DNA from: RCC90-49c sp051016155
GTDB taxonomy: Bacteria > Bacteroidota > Bacteroidia > Cytophagales > Amoebophilaceae
NCBI GenBank assembly: GCA_051016155.1
Contig: CP136537.1
Coordinates: 1,364,001 to 1,428,000 of the forward strand
Reading direction: 5' to 3'
Length of the DNA: 64,000 bases
Shown here: positions 26,370 through 37,900 of the stretch, piece by piece
How positions within the stretch are numbered: position 1 is the first letter of the stretch
Layout: every line of letters begins with the position of its first letter
Made by a program: the position numbers and the translations under genes
The notes under the pieces: model-generated
Told to the model about the DNA's origin: nothing
Database searches by the model: none
Seen by the model: the letters and a program-made list of their open reading frames with translations, nothing else

Positions 26370-26954
26370 TCAGAAAAGATCAACCCCCATGCTGAGTATC
26401 CACTGGTGGTTTCGATGATGCGTGTAGACACCAGCAATCTTCTCCCCAAACTTGGTCAAGTTGCCTTCGTACTTTAAGTCAATCACCATATTCCATATAT
26501 CAACGCCCAAGCCCCCTTGCCATCCAACCGTGACGTATTGGTAATGCTCTTTCACATCTTTGCCCCCTTCTGTGGCGCTGAAGAGTAAACTAAAGACAGG
26601 ACCTATCTGTGCTCTCATACCTAAAAAGGAAATGCCTGGTAACACAGGTATGTCTAGCTTGGTAAAACTTAGCTTGAGCTCCTTATCTTCCCCTGCGCGA
26701 CTAAATTTTGCCCCAGACCCAGTGATGAGTATTTCAGGCTGTAAGTAAAACACAGAAACAGTGAGCCGAGCGAACCCTCCTACGTGGTACCCCCAGTGAT
26801 CTTTGAAGGTCAATCTAGACTGCGTTTTGGCTGCCTCATCTACTGCAAGCTGCGAGAGACTCACCCCTGCACGGGGACCTATGCTAAACACCTTGGCCTG
26901 AACAAAATGAGTAGCCATCATAAAGCATAGTAGTGTAATAGTTACCTTTTTCAT
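26370..26954 (-). CDS. Outer-membrane beta-barrel protein (porin-family, OMP_b-brl type)
   Basis: A 194-aa protein with an N-terminal signal peptide (MKKVTITLLCFMMATHFVQA), followed by alternating hydrophobic/polar strands. Features include FSIGPRAGVSLSQL at the first strand, FYLQPEILITGSG, ISFLGMRAQIGPVFS and a C-terminal strand ending in Phe (WILSMGVDLF). This is the pattern of small eight-stranded PF13568-like barrels common in Bacteroidota. Function is unknown. It lies next to an IS element. Confidence 0.75.
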   Translation of the reverse strand: MKKVTITLLCFMMATHFVQAKVFSIGPRAGVSLSQLAVDEAAKTQSRLTFKDHWGYHVGGFARLTVSVFYLQPEILITGSGAKFSRAGEDKELKLSFTKLDIPVLPGISFLGMRAQIGPVFSLLFSATEGGKDVKEHYQYVTVGWQGGLGVDIWNMVIDLKYEGNLTKFGEKIAGVYTHHRNHQWILSMGVDLF

Positions 26955-28940
<1,986 letters not shown>

Positions 28941-28971
28941 GGGGAACAGACACAAGCTCCTTAAAAGTAGG

Positions 28972-29658
28972 CTAGCCAAGCGCCTGGAGCACCTTCAATG
29001 ACTGGAGGGTGTCCAATGCGTCCATATGCAATTGATAAAACTTGATCACTGCCTCTGTCATGTTCCTTTGCGTAGCCTTATCCATAGCAACGTGTCCCTG
29101 TGGCCCACCAGCCAGTAGACTAGCTAAGCTTTCTATAGCTTCTTGCCGCATCTCCCAGTGCTGTCCTGAACGACGCAGCTGCGCGTAAAGCTCTTGGGCC
29201 GTGCTGATCCCAAAGCCCAAATAATGACACAGCTGGAGCATGAAAGTCAGGTGGAATAACTCATAGTCAGTCGTTTGAGCTTCAAAATTCCCTATTGCTT
29301 GCCACAAAAAATGGAACAAGCTTTCATTGTGCTCTTCCTCCCGAATCACTTTGGTCAAAAGCTCTGCTAGAAAAACAGCGATGGTCGCTTTTTTGAGGTT
29401 CCCCAAGATATGGCTGTTAGGGGCATGGCACTTCACTTCGGCCACCCGCTGCAGGTTTACTTGCTTTTTGTGATACACCACCAGGTCCAAACGCGTGAGG
29501 GGCTGAAAAAGAGCCATGCTGTAGCGGGGCTTTTGCGTCCTTACTCCATGAATCACATAAGCCTGCGACCCCAAAGCTTCAGTAAAAATCTTGGCAATGA
29601 TCGAGGTCTCCCGAAATTTAAGGTGGCTCAATACAATGCCTGAGGTTTTATGCAGCAT
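28972..29658 (-). CDS. recO: DNA repair protein RecO
   Basis: A 228-aa protein with an N-terminal OB-fold (TSGIVLSHLKFRETSIIAKIFTE, then VHGVRTQKPRYSMALFQPL) and a C-terminal helical region. RecO loads RecA onto SSB-coated DNA with RecR in the RecFOR pathway. Length is close to the family norm. The C-terminal zinc-finger cysteines of some homologues are not evident. It is convergent with atpD. Confidence 0.9.
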   Translation of the reverse strand: MLHKTSGIVLSHLKFRETSIIAKIFTEALGSQAYVIHGVRTQKPRYSMALFQPLTRLDLVVYHKKQVNLQRVAEVKCHAPNSHILGNLKKATIAVFLAELLTKVIREEEHNESLFHFLWQAIGNFEAQTTDYELFHLTFMLQLCHYLGFGISTAQELYAQLRRSGQHWEMRQEAIESLASLLAGGPQGHVAMDKATQRNMTEAVIKFYQLHMDALDTLQSLKVLQALG

Positions 29659-29689
29659 TGATTCATTTAGTTATTTGTTTATTAGGACA

Positions 29690-29905
29690 AAAGCGCAGTA
29701 GTTATCAGTGGCGTTGTGCAGTGCGCCAAAGAAGTTAATGAGCGAATATAACTCCTACTCAACTTGGACGAAACTTTGGAGAGAAGGGCACTTCTCTCCT
29801 TACGCAGTGGCCTTGTCTTTCCGAACCTGGCAAGGAATCTCTGCGTGCTGTGGGCCTCGTAGGGATGTTTCGATGCGCTCAACATGACAAAAGGAGGCGT
29901 ATTAA
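29690..29905. repeat. REP-like intergenic hairpin repeat, unit 1
   Basis: The minus strand reads TGTCATGTTGAGCGCATCGA, then AACATCCCTACGAGG and GCAGAGATTCCTTGCC. This is the TGTCATnnTGAGCGnAnCGAA...GAGATTC pattern of dispersed intergenic repeats found in many genomes. Related sequence lies at 38950-39150 and 48880-49080. A short open frame across it is not considered coding. Confidence 0.5.
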
Positions 29906-29933
29906 GAAGGGGCGCGTAAGGTGAGTGCCTAAT

Positions 29934-29993
29934 TGTAGGAGTTTTAGTTGTTAGACAATTTAACCAATGTCAGATTAAATTTCAACTACTACA
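29934..29993. mobile_element. Short TGTAG-ended element remnant
   Basis: The 60-bp segment starts TGTAGGAGTTTTAGTT and its right end, read inward, starts TGTAGTAGTTGAAATTTA. The block TGTCAGATTAAAT is shared with the end of the IS481-like fragment at 23206-23243. It may be a solo pair of ends or a deletion derivative of that element. Confidence 0.35.
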
Positions 29994-30079
29994 CGTATGC
30001 CAAGAGAGGGAGCTCATTTCTGGCCGCTATTCAAATTAGATGTCTAGCTTTATGGCTAGGCGTCTCCTGACGACACTGT
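29994..30079 (+). mobile_element. IS5-family (IS427-like) 3' end relic
   Basis: The last 86 bp of the IS427-like element (from ATGCCAAGAGAGGGAGCTC to the end CTGACGACACTGT), followed by CTAG at 30080-30083. The remaining element is missing. It borders the DUF1703 N-terminal relic. Confidence 0.75.
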
Positions 30080-30080
30080 C

Positions 30081-30167
30081 TAGAGCAAATTGGGTCTTAT
30101 CGACATACACATACCCTTCGGTGAGGATATGACGAATACTCTGAATGCCGATAGGGAGCTTCTTCAT
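30081..30167 (-). pseudogene. DUF1703 N-terminal relic, cut by IS5 end
   Basis: The minus strand from the ATG at 30167 encodes MKKLPIGIQSIRHILTEGYV followed by YVDKTQFAL, clearly the first 29 residues of the DUF1703 family seen at 9832 and 47202. The frame then runs into the IS5 3' relic. The rest of the gene is gone, showing a third locus of this family. Confidence 0.85.
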
Positions 30168-30490
30168 GGCAATTAATCTGTAGTGTAGGGTCCCTAGGAG
30201 TGACAAATGTAACAGATATCTTGGAGAAGGTAGCGCTGTCGAACCCCCACTGGTACAAGCCCAAATGAGACAAAATTTTTCACTTATGCCATAAAATAGT
30301 CTTGTATGCTTTGAGGATGAACTAGCGAAAAACGGGGCTAATGGTGCCTAGAGGAGCGCTCAAAAAGCCATAGTGGCTGAGCGACTTATGGGTAAGAGTA
30401 TGCATCCAGAAGGAAAACTTTCTGTACTAAGAAATGGATTGACAACACTCCCTGGAATACCCACCTCCTCACTGGCTGGACCATGGCGGT

Positions 30491-31210
30491 CTATTGTGCA
30501 CGAAGAATAAAAGTGACTTTTCCTGTAGTAGTAGGGGCATAGCCGGTGTTATCAGTGGTTCTACTAAAGGTTAGCTTGATCAAAGCCTCTTTGTAAATCT
30601 TTTCTACCAGCGGGCTAACAGTTTTATCCAGTGTCTTGACAGCGATCACCTCTCCCAAGTCGTCGATCTTGATTTCAAAGACAATGGTGCCGCTTTCTTC
30701 GGTATCATCTTGTGGCTGCGGAACTGCATTCCAGGTCCATCCTGCCAGCTCTAACGAGGCCCCTGCCTGCTTGCCAGAGGAGGCCTTGTACAGGCCCCGT
30801 TCGTCAAGTGTCTCAGGTGGCTCTTCTGGGCTGGGTTGCATAGTTGCTTCAGGCGTGTCTTGAGAAGCTGCTTGGACTTGTTCCTGGGTTGTGTCTTGAC
30901 CAGGCCCATCTTGCAGAGCAGGCACAGTGTCTTTGGGAGGTGGGGGAGGGGTTGCCTCAGCTGGCGCCAACTGGGCTGCTTGCTGGGTCTTGGCGGGCGG
31001 TTGTTCAGCAGGCTGGTCGCTAGGTGGAGAAAAAGGGGCAGGCATTGTCGGGCCTAGTGCAGTACTGAGTTCAATGCTATAGCCAGAAGAAGTGGTCCCT
31101 GGCTGCTTTAGCGACAGGTGATAGACGCTTATGAGCAGCAAGGCATGCAACCCCAGCGATAGGATCAGAGCTAACCTGTGGTTCGTATCTTGGGGGCTAA
31201 GACGGTCCAT
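30491..31210 (-). CDS. tonB: TonB-like energy transducer
   Basis: A 239-aa protein with one N-terminal membrane anchor (LILSLGLHALLLISVYHL), a Pro/Gln-rich periplasmic spacer (residues about 55-130) and a TonB C-terminal-like domain (FEIKIDDLGEVIAVKTLDK to KVTFILRAQ). It would carry proton-motive energy from ExbB/ExbD to outer-membrane receptors, although no such receptor is in the window. It starts 2 bp after exbD and is the last gene of the SPOR-exbB-exbD-tonB set. A TolA-like role cannot be excluded. Confidence 0.82.
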   Translation of the reverse strand: MDRLSPQDTNHRLALILSLGLHALLLISVYHLSLKQPGTTSSGYSIELSTALGPTMPAPFSPPSDQPAEQPPAKTQQAAQLAPAEATPPPPPKDTVPALQDGPGQDTTQEQVQAASQDTPEATMQPSPEEPPETLDERGLYKASSGKQAGASLELAGWTWNAVPQPQDDTEESGTIVFEIKIDDLGEVIAVKTLDKTVSPLVEKIYKEALIKLTFSRTTDNTGYAPTTTGKVTFILRAQ

Positions 31211-31212
31211 GA

Positions 31213-31602
31213 TTACTCAGACTGGGTGGCTACAGCCACCTTGGCATGGAGTGAAGCAGCGATATCGGTTACGTAGACGACCTGTGCGATGGGGACAGAC
31301 TTGTCTACTTGCAACAATACAAAACGCTGGTCTATATTCAGTTTTTGTTGCAACACGCTCTCTAGTTGTGCGCGGTCGGTCGGCTGGTTGTCCACATAGT
31401 AGCAGAGGTCTGCAGTGATCATCACGTTGACTTGGGGCAAGAGGGTATCAGTATTGCTACTGACAGGTAAGTCTATGGGCAAAGCCTGAGGAGTAACCGA
31501 AGCAACTGTGAGTAGGAAAAAAATAAGCAACAAAAAGACCACGTCTGTCATGGAAGACATGCTGAACTGAGGATCGATGCGATGTTGGTTGCTAAGCTTC
31601 AT
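31213..31602 (-). CDS. exbD: ExbD/TolR-family proton channel subunit
   Basis: A 129-aa protein with a short cytoplasmic N-terminus, then a membrane helix MTDVVFLLLIFFLLTVAS. Its Asp (MTDVVFLL) is the conserved proton-carrying residue of ExbD/TolR. A periplasmic domain (QVNVMITADLCYYVDNQP) follows. It pairs with ExbB (31738-32439) and TonB. A MITE-like repeat fills the space between exbB and exbD. Confidence 0.9.
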   Translation of the reverse strand: MKLSNQHRIDPQFSMSSMTDVVFLLLIFFLLTVASVTPQALPIDLPVSSNTDTLLPQVNVMITADLCYYVDNQPTDRAQLESVLQQKLNIDQRFVLLQVDKSVPIAQVVYVTDIAASLHAKVAVATQSE

Positions 31603-31616
31603 GGCTTAGGTGGTAC

Positions 31617-31733
31617 AAGACCGTTGTATTATTGAGCGCTTTTGTGATTGCGTGATTGTAAAGTTCCTTCTGGGCTTGTAATAACAATTTTTAACGTGTT
31701 AACAGCATATTAAGTGCACTTTTCAACAGTCTC
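31617..31733 (+). mobile_element. MITE-like repeat, copy 2, in the exbB-exbD junction
   Basis: Begins AAGACCGTTGTATTATTGAG and ends TTTTCAACAGTCTC; the internal blocks are GATTGTAAAGTTCCTTCTGG and AGCATATTAAGTGCAC. It occupies almost the whole space between the exbB stop (31738) and the exbD start (31602) inside an otherwise tightly spaced gene set. Confidence 0.62.
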
Positions 31734-31737
31734 CGTG

Positions 31738-32439
31738 CTATTGAGAGGCTGAGCGGCGCTCTATAAGCGTGAGAAACTGGTTAGAGGCATATTCAATATG
31801 GCGTGTCGCTTTCTGGATGCGTATGAGTAAGTAATTATAGCCCAAGTGGGCCACAATGCCCACCACCAGTCCTGCTGCGGTGGTGATCATGGCCTCGTAG
31901 ATGCCTCCAGAGAGCAACTTGGGACTAACCTGATCGGTGGCTTGGGCCATGGCCATGAATGCCTGAATCATGCCTATGACAGTGCCTAGAAAGCCTAGCA
32001 TAGGGGCTGCCCCTGCAATGGTGCCCAACAAAGCGAGGTTCCTTTCCAGTTTGTGGACTTCCATCTGGCCAGTGTTTTCAATCGCCGCTTCTATGGTTTT
32101 GATTGGTTGATCCAACTGTGCCGTGCCTGCTTGGATGATCTTGGCTATAGCATAGTGCTTTTGAACGCACAGTGCTTCTATTCCTGATTTGTCTCCTTCT
32201 GAGGTTCTGGCATAGATATTATCTATCCACTTTTGAGGTACTCGTGCTAATCTTCTAAGTGTGATTAGCCTTTCTATAATGGCATATACTGTCAGAACAG
32301 AAAGCAGCAAGATAGGTACCATGACCCATCCTCCTTTAAGGAGCAGTGCCAATAAAGAGGTCGTATGGGTGCTCCCTTCTTCTGGTGGGAGCGTATTGCT
32401 GATCACATTCACTTGTAGCCAGCTTATGCAACTGCTCAT
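31738..32439 (-). CDS. exbB: MotA/TolQ/ExbB proton channel family protein
   Basis: A 233-aa inner-membrane protein with three membrane helices: about residues 33-53 (GGWVMVPILLLSVLTVYAI), then about 130-155 (LALLGTIAGAAPMLGFLGTVIGMI), and about 180-200 (ITTAAGLVVGIVAHLGYNYL). The TIAGAAPMLGFLGTVIGMI block is the family signature. With ExbD it forms a proton-driven motor. It follows the SPOR protein by 7 bp. Confidence 0.9.
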   Translation of the reverse strand: MSSCISWLQVNVISNTLPPEEGSTHTTSLLALLLKGGWVMVPILLLSVLTVYAIIERLITLRRLARVPQKWIDNIYARTSEGDKSGIEALCVQKHYAIAKIIQAGTAQLDQPIKTIEAAIENTGQMEVHKLERNLALLGTIAGAAPMLGFLGTVIGMIQAFMAMAQATDQVSPKLLSGGIYEAMITTAAGLVVGIVAHLGYNYLLIRIQKATRHIEYASNQFLTLIERRSASQ

Positions 32440-32446
32440 AGGGTGT

Positions 32447-33025
32447 TTAGTATTTCAAAATCCATAGTTGGGAACCATGAGTAGCCTTGAGTTCTCTTAG
32501 TTGGTCATAGGCTTCGTGGAATATTTTCTTTTGCTCGATGGCAACGCGAAAGAAAAACTCTCCTTCTTTGGGTTCGATAATGGTAACATTGATTCCTTGC
32601 TTGGCCAATCGCTCAGCATGGTCCATAGCCAAGTCGCTATCTATAAAGCTCCCTGCTACCACATAATGTATATCTTGTGGTGTGTTGACTTTTGTGATAG
32701 TGCCTTTTTGGGGTTTAGTGGGTACTGGTGGCTCTATTTCTAACTTCTCCTCAAGAGGAGGGGGCTCTGCAGCATCGTCGTCTATGAAGTCTATATCCTT
32801 TTGTTCGTAGGCTTCTACTCCTTCGTCTATTTGATGATCCGTAGAAGATGAATGATAGAAGAACCAATAGACCATGCCTGTTCCTATGGCCAGCACAACG
32901 CCTATCATAATGGCAATGATTCTGAGCCAGTTGGTCTCTTCGCGCTCTATAGGTTTAAATTCAGCTTGGGGAAGACCAAAGTTACTGTCTCTTTCTTGCC
33001 GAGGTTCATTAGTTCTTGTAGCCAT
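32447..33025 (-). CDS. Membrane-anchored SPOR-domain protein
   Basis: This 192-aa protein has an N-terminal cytoplasmic stretch, one membrane helix (about residues 33-57), an acidic Pro-rich spacer (DIDFIDDDAAEPPPLEEKL) and a C-terminal SPOR domain (IHYVVAGSFIDSDLAMDHAE, then RLAKQGINVTII). SPOR domains bind denuded septal peptidoglycan, so a division-site role is likely. It is first in the SPOR-exbB-exbD-tonB cluster. That recalls Tol-Pal-like envelope constriction and supports a TolQ/TolR reading of its neighbours. Confidence 0.82.
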   Translation of the reverse strand: MATRTNEPRQERDSNFGLPQAEFKPIEREETNWLRIIAIMIGVVLAIGTGMVYWFFYHSSSTDHQIDEGVEAYEQKDIDFIDDDAAEPPPLEEKLEIEPPVPTKPQKGTITKVNTPQDIHYVVAGSFIDSDLAMDHAERLAKQGINVTIIEPKEGEFFFRVAIEQKKIFHEAYDQLRELKATHGSQLWILKY

Positions 33026-33175
33026 GTCTAATAAGGTTTGTGTCTAGCTGAGATATACTCCAAAAGTAATCATTTTTTTCATTGGGGCCTTTGCGCAATG
33101 CCTCTCCCTCCGCGCGCGCAGCTATTCTGACCCTAAGGTACTTTTTGCAACAGTCGTTGAGCGCTTGGTAGAACA

Positions 33176-33793
33176 CTAGCTGAGTGCTCGGTAGCGGAAA
33201 CAATCTACCGTATGGTCATTGACTAGCCCGGCTGATTGCAGATAGGCGTAGATGATTGTACTCCCTACAAACTTGAACCCTCTCTTTTTTAGGTCTTTGC
33301 TGATTTGGTCTGAGAGGGGGGTATGGGCCGGTACTTCTTCTGCGTGCTGCCAATGATTGAGTAGAGGTTTCCCTCCCACAAAGCGCCAAATATATTGATC
33401 AAAGCTGCCAAAAGCAGCCTGTATGGCCAGAAAACTTTGGGCATTACGCACCGTAGCCTCAATCTTGAGCCGATTACGGACAATGCTGGCATCTGCACAG
33501 AGCTCTTGAATTTGGAGGGGTTCAAAAGCAGCTACTTTTGCTGCGTCAAACTGTGCAAAAGCTTGGCGATAGCCGGACCGCTTTCTCAGTATGGTGAGCC
33601 AGCTTAGGCCAGCCTGAGCGCCCTCTAGGGTCAATAGCTCAAAATGTAGGGTATCATCATGCACTGGCACGCCCCATTCCTTATCGTGGTATTGGACGTA
33701 GTCTTGGTGAGCTACGTTGGCCCACGCACACCGTTTTTTATGCCTCATAGCTGCAGTCATAGTAGAAGAGTGGTCGTGCAGGTGTCCACTCAC
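33176..33793 (-). CDS. tag: DNA-3-methyladenine glycosylase I
   Basis: Up to 205 aa; the likely start is the internal ATG at 33748 (MRHKKRCAW), giving about 190 aa as in the family. Conserved features are the first zinc-ligand region (RCAWANVAHQDYVQYHDKEW), GVPVHDDTLHFELLTLEGAQ, GLSWLTILRKRSGYR, and the C-terminal ligands in VNDHTVDCFRY. It excises 3-methyladenine to start base-excision repair. It stands alone. Confidence 0.93.
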   Translation of the reverse strand: MSGHLHDHSSTMTAAMRHKKRCAWANVAHQDYVQYHDKEWGVPVHDDTLHFELLTLEGAQAGLSWLTILRKRSGYRQAFAQFDAAKVAAFEPLQIQELCADASIVRNRLKIEATVRNAQSFLAIQAAFGSFDQYIWRFVGGKPLLNHWQHAEEVPAHTPLSDQISKDLKKRGFKFVGSTIIYAYLQSAGLVNDHTVDCFRYRALS

Positions 33794-33894
33794 TTGCCCG
33801 CTTGTGGGCAGCCCAGGGGCAGCAGCACGCTCGCAAGGGAAGGAATCAGGGTTTGCACTGTAGGGCTGCGTAACGAGCCCATTGTGTGATTGAG

Positions 33895-34110
33895 GAATCC
33901 AGTGATTTACAAAGTCTTACTAGTCCCAAAGAAAATCTATTATGAAAGTATAGAAGCGTAGCTAAAACTATTTTGCCACTGCCTAACAACGGCAATATTA
34001 AGCAAAGGGACTAAGCTTTAGAAACCCAGAGGCTCCTCGATCGCTTTTGTCGGGGTGTCAACAGCAGGCTCCATCAGTATTTGTATCTTAGCTGATACTT
34101 TTAGAGTGCC
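33895..34110 (-). repeat. Dispersed intergenic repeat, inverted relative to 16045-16235
   Basis: Read on the minus strand this block matches 16045-16235 through GGAGCCTGCTGTTGACACC, AAAAGCGATCGAGGAGCC, CTTAATATTGCCGTTG and AATAGATTTTCTTTGGGAC, then TAAATCACTGG. It fills most of the tag-lipoprotein intergenic gap. No gene is present. Confidence 0.6.
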
Positions 34111-34133
34111 GAAAGGGCTGTGCGGCCATTCCT

Positions 34134-34787
34134 TCAAGTTGACTTTTTTCCCTTGCTCTTTCCTTTATCGCTGTTCTTGGCTTTAGAAACATCTCTCGGA
34201 GCTTTTAGCACCTCTGTTCTTGTCTCTGTATGAGGGTGATCACCTTTGCGTTCTACGGTGACAGTGAGGGTATATTTTTCTCCTGCTTTGGTGCCTGGCG
34301 CTGGTTTATATTCGACTTTGAATAAAACATGTTTGCCTTCCTCAAATGCAGTATTATCTTTCCCTAAGCCCCCGTTTTTACCTGTAAGCCATAACTCTCC
34401 TAAACTTCTGTCATTGAGGTCAACTGTGTACTCGAGGCCTTTATTTGATTTTCCACCTGAACCTTTCAGTTCTCCCTGAGCATCTTTTACAGAGGCAGTC
34501 ACAAATAGTTCTGAAAGCTTCATCCCTGCACTTCCGGGAGTGATCTTTACTTCTGCAAAGCAGCGGTTTTTAGAAGTTTTGTCTTGTACCTCCAGCCCAA
34601 ACTTATCCGGATCAATCTTTTTTGCTTCTTTGCCTGGTGGGCCAGAAGAGCCCCTGCCTGAGGAGGTTGGCTCACCATCTCCTCCACCATCAGAACCACA
34701 AGAGGCCTGCTGCAAGAGCAATAAGCCCATGAGCAGGATAGGAAAAAGCGCAAAAAATCTTTTATACAAGGATTTCGACATAGCCAT
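34134..34787 (-). CDS. Hypothetical lipoprotein
   Basis: A 217-aa protein with a lipoprotein signal peptide (FFALFPILLMGLLLL then QQASCGS, lipid Cys near residue 30), a Gly/Ser-rich linker, a probable beta-rich domain (GLEVQDKTSKNRCFAEVKIT, then LTVTVERKGD) and a Lys-rich C-terminus (KNSDKGKSKGKKST). I recognise no family. The C-terminal basic tail is odd. It stands alone, divergent from dnaE. Confidence 0.7.
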   Translation of the reverse strand: MAMSKSLYKRFFALFPILLMGLLLLQQASCGSDGGGDGEPTSSGRGSSGPPGKEAKKIDPDKFGLEVQDKTSKNRCFAEVKITPGSAGMKLSELFVTASVKDAQGELKGSGGKSNKGLEYTVDLNDRSLGELWLTGKNGGLGKDNTAFEEGKHVLFKVEYKPAPGTKAGEKYTLTVTVERKGDHPHTETRTEVLKAPRDVSKAKNSDKGKSKGKKST

Positions 34788-34924
34788 ATGTAGTCATGTT
34801 TTGTTCAAAAATGGTTACTGCTTCTCGCCCCTGCAGCTTTCCCTGCAGCGCGCATTGTTCTACTTTTGCTGTAGTCAGCAAAGCTTCGAAAAGATAACAC
34901 ATAGTACGCGTACTTCATTCCTTC

Positions 34925-37900
34925 ATGCCCCAATTCTGCCATCTACACTGCCATACCCAATACTCCCTGCTAGACGGGGCTGCCAAAATCCAGACCCTTG
35001 TAGGCAAAGCCAAGCAGCTCGGGATGAACAGCCTGGCCATCACAGACCATGGCAACATGTTTGGCGTGCCGCACTTTGTAGCTGCAGCCAACAAGGAAAG
35101 CATCAAGCCCATCATCGGATGTGAGTTTTATGTAGCCCCTGACATGCACGACCGCAAGGACAAGGCGCGCTACCACCAGGTGCTGTTGGCCAAAAACGAA
35201 GTGGGCTATAAGAATTTGTCCAAACTATGCTCACTGGGCTTTTTGGAGGGCTACTACTACAAGCCTAGGATTGACAAGGCACTTATCGAAAAGCATGCTG
35301 AGGGCTTGGTGGCCACCACTTGCTGTCTGGCCAGCGAAGTCTCCCAGGCTATCCTGAAGAGAGGCGAAAAAGAAGCTGAACGGTGCTTTTTGGAGTGGCT
35401 ATCCATTTTTGGCGAAGATTATTACATCGAGGTGCAGCGCCATGGCTTGCCTGAGCAAGACCAGTGCAACGAAGTACTACTCCGATGGGCGAAGAAACAC
35501 CAAGTCAAAGTCATTGCTACCAACGATGTGCACTATGTGGAGCAGAAGGACAGCACTGCCCAAGACATCTTGCTGTGTTTGCAAACCGGCAAAGACTACG
35601 ACGATCCCAACCGAATGCGTTTCGACAGTGATCAGTTCTTCCTAAAGTCACCTGAAGAGATGGCTCAGCTCTTTGCCGACGTGCCCGAGGCCTTAGAAAA
35701 TACGCAAGAGATTGCTGAAAAGGTCCAGACGCCTTCGCTAGAGCGAGACATTCTGATGCCTATTTTTCACCTGCCTGAAGGCTTCACGGACCAAGATGCT
35801 TATCTCAAGCACTTGGCCTTGGCAGGGGCGCAGCAGCGCTATGGTACGGTCTCAGCCGAGCTAGAAGAACGGATCAACTACGAGCTGTCGGTCATTCAAG
35901 CAATGGGCTTCCCAGGCTACTTCTTGATTGTGCAAGACTTCATCAATGCCGCCCGCAAGCTCGACGTCGTGGTAGGGCCAGGCCGCGGCTCTGTGGCCGG
36001 CTCTGTCGTGGCTTATTGCACAGGCATCACCAACATCGATCCGATCCATTACAACTTGATCTTTGAGCGGTTTCTGAATCCAGAACGGGTGTCCATGCCA
36101 GACATTGACATTGACTTTGACGACGAGGGCCGCCAAAGAGTGATTGACTATGTGGTGGATAAATACGGTAGGAACCAAGTGGCCCAGATTGTGACTTTTG
36201 GTAGCATGGGCGCCAAGTCAGCCATTCGCGACGTAGCCCGAGTGCTAGGATTGCCCTTGGACCAATCCAACCAGATGGCTAAGATGGTGCCTGAAAAACC
36301 CGGTACTACCCTAGCCCAAGCCTTTGCCGAAGTACCAGAGCTGGCAGCGCTGAAAAAAGACCTGGAGGCGCCAGCAGGCAAAGTCTTGGCTTTTGCCGAA
36401 ACGCTCGAAGGCTCTGCACGCCACACCGGCATTCATGCTGCTGGAGTAATCATTGCGCCAGATGACCTGATGAACTATATCCCAGTCAAGTCAGATAAAA
36501 ATGCAGACCTGTTTGTTACGCAGTACGACGGCTCTGTGGTAGAAACCATGGGCATGCTGAAGATGGACTTTCTGGGGCTGAAAACACTGAGCATTATCAA
36601 GGATGCACTGGCCTTGGTTCAGAAAAACCATGGCGAATCCATTGACATCGATCAGATTCCGCTGGACGATGAAAAGACTTTTGCTTTGTATCAACGAGGA
36701 GATACCATTGCTACATTTCAGTTTGAGGCCGACAGTGTGCGCCAGTGGCTCACCAAACTCAAGCCCTCCAACATTGAAGACCTGATTGCAATGAATGCGC
36801 TGAACAGGCCAGGGCCTATGCAATTCATTCCCAATTTTATTGCCCGGAAGCATGGCCAAGAAAAAATCGACTATCCGCACCCGCTGCTAGAAGATATCCT
36901 GAAGCATACGTATGGCATCATGGTCTACCAGGAGCAGATCATACAAACGGCCCAGATCATGGCAGGCTACACACTAGGCGCTGCTGACCTGCTGCGCAGG
37001 GCCATGGGTAAGAAAAAGGCCGACGAAATGGCCAAACAGCGCGATGTGTTTGTAAAGGGAGCCAAAGAAAAGCACGATATCCCCAAGGCCAAAGCCCTGG
37101 AGATCTTTGGAGTGATGGAAAAGTTTGCCCAATATGGCTTCAACCGCTCACACTCGGCTGCCTATTCTGTGGTGGCTTACCAAACAGCCTATCTCAAGGC
37201 CAACTATCCGGCCGAGTACATGGCCTCTGTGCTGACGCACAACCAGGGAGATATAGAAAAGATCACCTTCTTTATGGAGGAGTGCAAGCGCCAAAGTATC
37301 CCCGTGCTAGGACCTGATATCAACGAGAGCCAAGTCAACTTCGACGTGAACCAAGCGCACCAGATTCGTTTTGGCATGGGCGCTATCAAAGGGGCAGGCA
37401 CGGCAGCTGTAGAGGCTATTATTGCGGCTCGAGAAGAAGAAGGGGCATTTGATAGTATTTTTTCGCTGGCAGAGCGGGTCTCGCACAAAGCCGTGAACAA
37501 AAAGACGCTAGAGAGCCTGGCCATGGCCGGAGCGTTCGATAATTTTCCTCAATATCACCGCAGGCAGTACCTGCATGCAGCGCCTGGCGAAGACACGCTG
37601 ATCGAAAAAGCAATACGGTATGGACAGCAAGTGCGGCAAGAGAAAGATTCAGCCCAGCAATCTTTGTTTGGCGACACCTCCAGTAGCCAGCTGAACAAAA
37701 GGCCTGAAGTGGCCGACTGTGCGCCCTATGAGGAGCTAGAACGCCTCAAGGTGGAGAAAGAGTTAGTAGGCTTTTACATTTCAGGCCATCCGCTGGAGCA
37801 GTACCGGGTGGAGCTAACGAGTTTTTGCAACTGCCACACGCAGAATGTACTGACCAAGAGGAGCCAAGAGGTGCAGCTGGCAGGGATCATCACAGCGTGC

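Larger units (their letters stand above)
29659..30490. other. Relic-rich intergenic region recO-tonB
   Basis: This 830-bp gap holds, in order, a G-poor recO leader, a REP-like hairpin repeat (about 29690-29905), a short TGTAG-ended element (29934-29993), an IS5 3' relic, a DUF1703 N-terminal relic, and about 320 bp with no recognisable gene before the tonB stop. Confidence 0.6.

Noticed and set aside
29682..29885. A 67-aa minus-strand frame
   Set aside because: It lies entirely in a REP-like intergenic repeat and has low-complexity Ser/Leu composition without any family match.
36491..36880. Long antisense frames within dnaE
   Set aside because: They are shadows of the dnaE coding frame; codon structure and motifs support only the plus-strand gene.
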